From an uncultured Clostridium sp. (GTDB taxonomy: Bacteria > Bacillota > Clostridia > Clostridiales > Clostridiaceae), in the NCBI GenBank assembly GCA_900543325.1, contig UQQU01000071.1, positions 1 through 15,672 of the forward strand: a stretch of 15,672 nucleotides of DNA, in the 5' to 3' direction. Made by a program: the position numbers and the translations under genes. The notes beneath the pieces are model-generated. The model was not told the origin of the DNA. It did no database searches and saw only the letters and a list, made by a program, of their open reading frames with translations. The stretch's first letter is position 1, and the number at the start of each line of letters is the position of its first letter. Of the stretch, positions 14,158 through 15,672 are shown piece after piece.

Positions 14158-15450
14158 TTATATTGTTTGACCCTTTTTAGGTAATAAAACAGCTCCATTT
14201 TCATTATAAAGTTTTTCTGGACGATAAGAGTGAATTGGAACTAATAACTTAGGTTTAATTAGGTTAATTATTTTTATTAAATCATAAGGACGAGCATGAC
14301 CACTACAAGGTATATTCATAAACTCTATATTATACTCACCAAATTGTTTAATAAATGGTTCATATGCAGGATCAAATGCCCCTAATGGTTGAGCATCAGT
14401 ATGAATATAGATTCCACCACTTTTTAATTTATCTATATATTTTAAGGCTAGAGTATCTAATTGCCAGAAATACTTACTTTCGTCATTTAACAATTCCTCA
14501 AAATCAACCTTTAAATTTTCATCTAGCCCATATTCTTTATCATCTAATTGATAATAATGAGTTTGAATTCCAGCTGCTTCTTTTACTACATATGAATAAT
14601 ATGCATCTAATACAACAGTTCTTGGATTACTCTTAATTATCTTTAAAATTCTTTCTACATTTGATATATAGTAATTAAATGTTATTTGTTTATTAGGATT
14701 ATTATTAACTACTTCATTAATTTTCTCTATAAGTTGTGGTTCATTTACTGCTTCTGTCTCTCTTATAGGATCTCCAAATTCTTGGAATGAAACACTTACA
14801 CCTTCTATTAATAATACATCACAATTTTCACTCTCCTTACAGAAATTTAACGTATCATTTTCTCGATATCCATGAAGTCTAATATCTCCTGTATACGCTA
14901 TAGTTAAGTCAGGTGTTTCTATTACTAATCCACTAGCTCCATAAGCATCATGATCAACCGGCATAACTTTAACTTTTATTTTTCCAACTTTAACGACTTC
15001 ATTTTCTTTAACTCCAACTACTTCCCTTGTATTAGAATCTTGTTTTTCATATAGAGGAAAAATAAAATCATTATTAATATTCAAAGTATTTAGTAATGAT
15101 TTTGTACCTTCTAAAGTATATAATGGTATTTCAGTATTCAAGTAATTAACTATTTTAGAATGATCTAAGTGAATATGAGATAAGAATACAGCAGTATTTT
15201 TAAAAGTATTTTCCTTTGATTCATATCCTATTAAAGGTATTTTAGGATCAAATATATTATTTAAATATGGAACTAAATTTTCATCTAATAATCCTTGTAA
15301 ATCAGTAGGCTGTACTTTTGCAGCTGGATTATACTCACTACCAAAGTCAAAGAAAATATGACTATCTTCATATGCAACCTCTATTATTGTTCCCCCAATT
15401 GTTAAAACACCACTATGAAATGTTATTTTTGTCTTTTTATCCTTAAGCAT
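14158..15450 (-). CDS. Short beta-CASP metallo-beta-lactamase protein, RNase J-like
   Basis: A 430-residue protein with an MBL core: H-I-H-L-D-H (92-97), P-V-D-H-D-A-Y-G-A-S-G with metal His167, and T-G-D-I-R-L-H (187-193). Between the MBL halves lies an insert of beta-CASP type (about 205-380) ending in S-G-H-A-R (383-387) and P-I-H-S-Y-R-P-E (405-412), the two conserved His motifs that close the active site. Family members are zinc-dependent nucleases, mostly acting on RNA (RNase J, CPSF-73). RNase J has about 550 residues with a C-terminal dimerisation domain, which is absent here, and the S-Y-R-P-E motif differs from the usual H-G-E-Y-R. Function is therefore RNase-like but unproven. AGAGGAG lies 14 nt before ATG 15450, unusually far. 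No terminator follows, so read-through into the 5'-nucleotidase gene is likely. Confidence 0.82.
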   Translation of the reverse strand: MLKDKKTKITFHSGVLTIGGTIIEVAYEDSHIFFDFGSEYNPAAKVQPTDLQGLLDENLVPYLNNIFDPKIPLIGYESKENTFKNTAVFLSHIHLDHSKIVNYLNTEIPLYTLEGTKSLLNTLNINNDFIFPLYEKQDSNTREVVGVKENEVVKVGKIKVKVMPVDHDAYGASGLVIETPDLTIAYTGDIRLHGYRENDTLNFCKESENCDVLLIEGVSVSFQEFGDPIRETEAVNEPQLIEKINEVVNNNPNKQITFNYYISNVERILKIIKSNPRTVVLDAYYSYVVKEAAGIQTHYYQLDDKEYGLDENLKVDFEELLNDESKYFWQLDTLALKYIDKLKSGGIYIHTDAQPLGAFDPAYEPFIKQFGEYNIEFMNIPCSGHARPYDLIKIINLIKPKLLVPIHSYRPEKLYNENGAVLLPKKGQTI

Positions 15451-15523
15451 AATTATTAAACAACTCCTCTTTGTTATATTTTATCTTTAGTTAGATTTAT
15501 AGTTATTAAAATTAATCTTCATT

Positions 15524-15595
15524 TTAAATAAAAAAATATATAATCGATCCTATTATAACTAATCCTAAAACATTATAAGTAGTAAATTTTTTCAT
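15524..15595 (-). CDS. Possible 23-residue single-helix membrane peptide
   Basis: ATG-AAA-AAA starts a 23-codon frame reading M-K-K-F-T-T-Y-N-V-L-G-L-V-I-I-G-S and ending in Y-F-F-I before TAA. The lysine-rich start followed by about 15 hydrophobic residues is the form of a one-pass membrane peptide. A modest GATGGGA lies 8 nt upstream. It sits 73 nt before the beta-CASP gene on the same strand. No family is recognised, and frames of this length occur by chance. Confidence 0.35.
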   Translation of the reverse strand: MKKFTTYNVLGLVIIGSIIYFFI

Positions 15596-15621
15596 ATAAT
15601 CAGTCCCATCTTTTGGGTGTT

Positions 15622-15641
15622 AGTGTAAAGTTTTTTACACT
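15622..15641. promoter_or_regulatory. Palindrome upstream of the small peptide frame
   Basis: AGTGTAAA-GTTT-TTTACACT, two exact 8-bp arms. No clear U-run follows on the minus strand, so it resembles an operator more than a terminator. It lies 27 nt upstream of the possible peptide start. The binding protein is unknown. Confidence 0.4.
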
Positions 15642-15672
15642 ACTTTTCTTTTAAATTCTTTATATATCAAGG

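Noticed and set aside
1..15672. CRISPR array, rRNA or tRNA genes, prophage genes or a known defence system.
   Set aside because: No regularly spaced repeats, no RNA gene sequences and no phage or defence protein families were seen; apart from the intron tip the window reads as ordinary chromosome.

Overview
The window looks like chromosome of a low-GC Firmicute, most likely Clostridium sensu stricto or a close relative. The evidence is the very AT-rich sequence, strong GGAGG-type ribosome binding sites, A-tract/stem/U-tract terminators and the gene families present. This is inference from composition and protein character; no species is assigned. All recognisable genes but one run on the minus strand.

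Layout from the left. Positions 1-47 are the 5' tip of a group II intron of class C type, on the minus strand, inserted directly behind an intrinsic terminator (52-88). That terminator ends a tail gene (112-480) that looks like the C-terminal half of a YwaF/TMEM164-type membrane protein. The tail gene follows an ABC-F ATPase of the Vga/CplR antibiotic-resistance type (516-2171). Next is a two-gene operon of an unrecognised 197-codon frame (true start probably 3326) and a MarR regulator with a TTG start. Its promoter sits inside a 52-bp palindrome containing two 13-bp operator-like dyads.

The centre (3463-8952) is a five-gene operon. A BMP-family lipoprotein, a double-domain ATPase and two permeases form a nucleoside-type ABC importer, and a cytoplasmic metallophosphoesterase closes the operon. 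A strong hairpin separates the lipoprotein gene from the ATPase gene, as is common where the binding protein is made in excess. Divergent to the operon lies a Crp/Fnr-superfamily regulator resembling E. coli YeiL (9305-9976). The shared intergenic region holds a perfect FNR-geometry palindrome, ATGAC-N4-GTCAT, placed where a class II activator of the importer promoter would bind.

The right part holds a cation-type P-type ATPase whose 5' end is interrupted by an in-frame TAA at 12263-12265. The lost N-terminal codons are still readable up to an ATG at 12346. It is followed by a cytoplasmic UshA-type 5'-nucleotidase (12534-14045), a short beta-CASP metallo-beta-lactamase RNase-like protein (14158-15450) and a possible 23-residue membrane peptide (15524-15595).

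Taken together, much of the window concerns uptake and breakdown of nucleosides and nucleotides: importer, phosphoesterase, YeiL-like regulator, 5'-nucleotidase and RNase-like enzyme. I do not see a wholly new defence or mobile system. The most notable points are the intron placed behind a terminator, the regulator/palindrome/importer arrangement, the double MarR operator controlling an unknown gene, and the nonsense-interrupted P-type ATPase.
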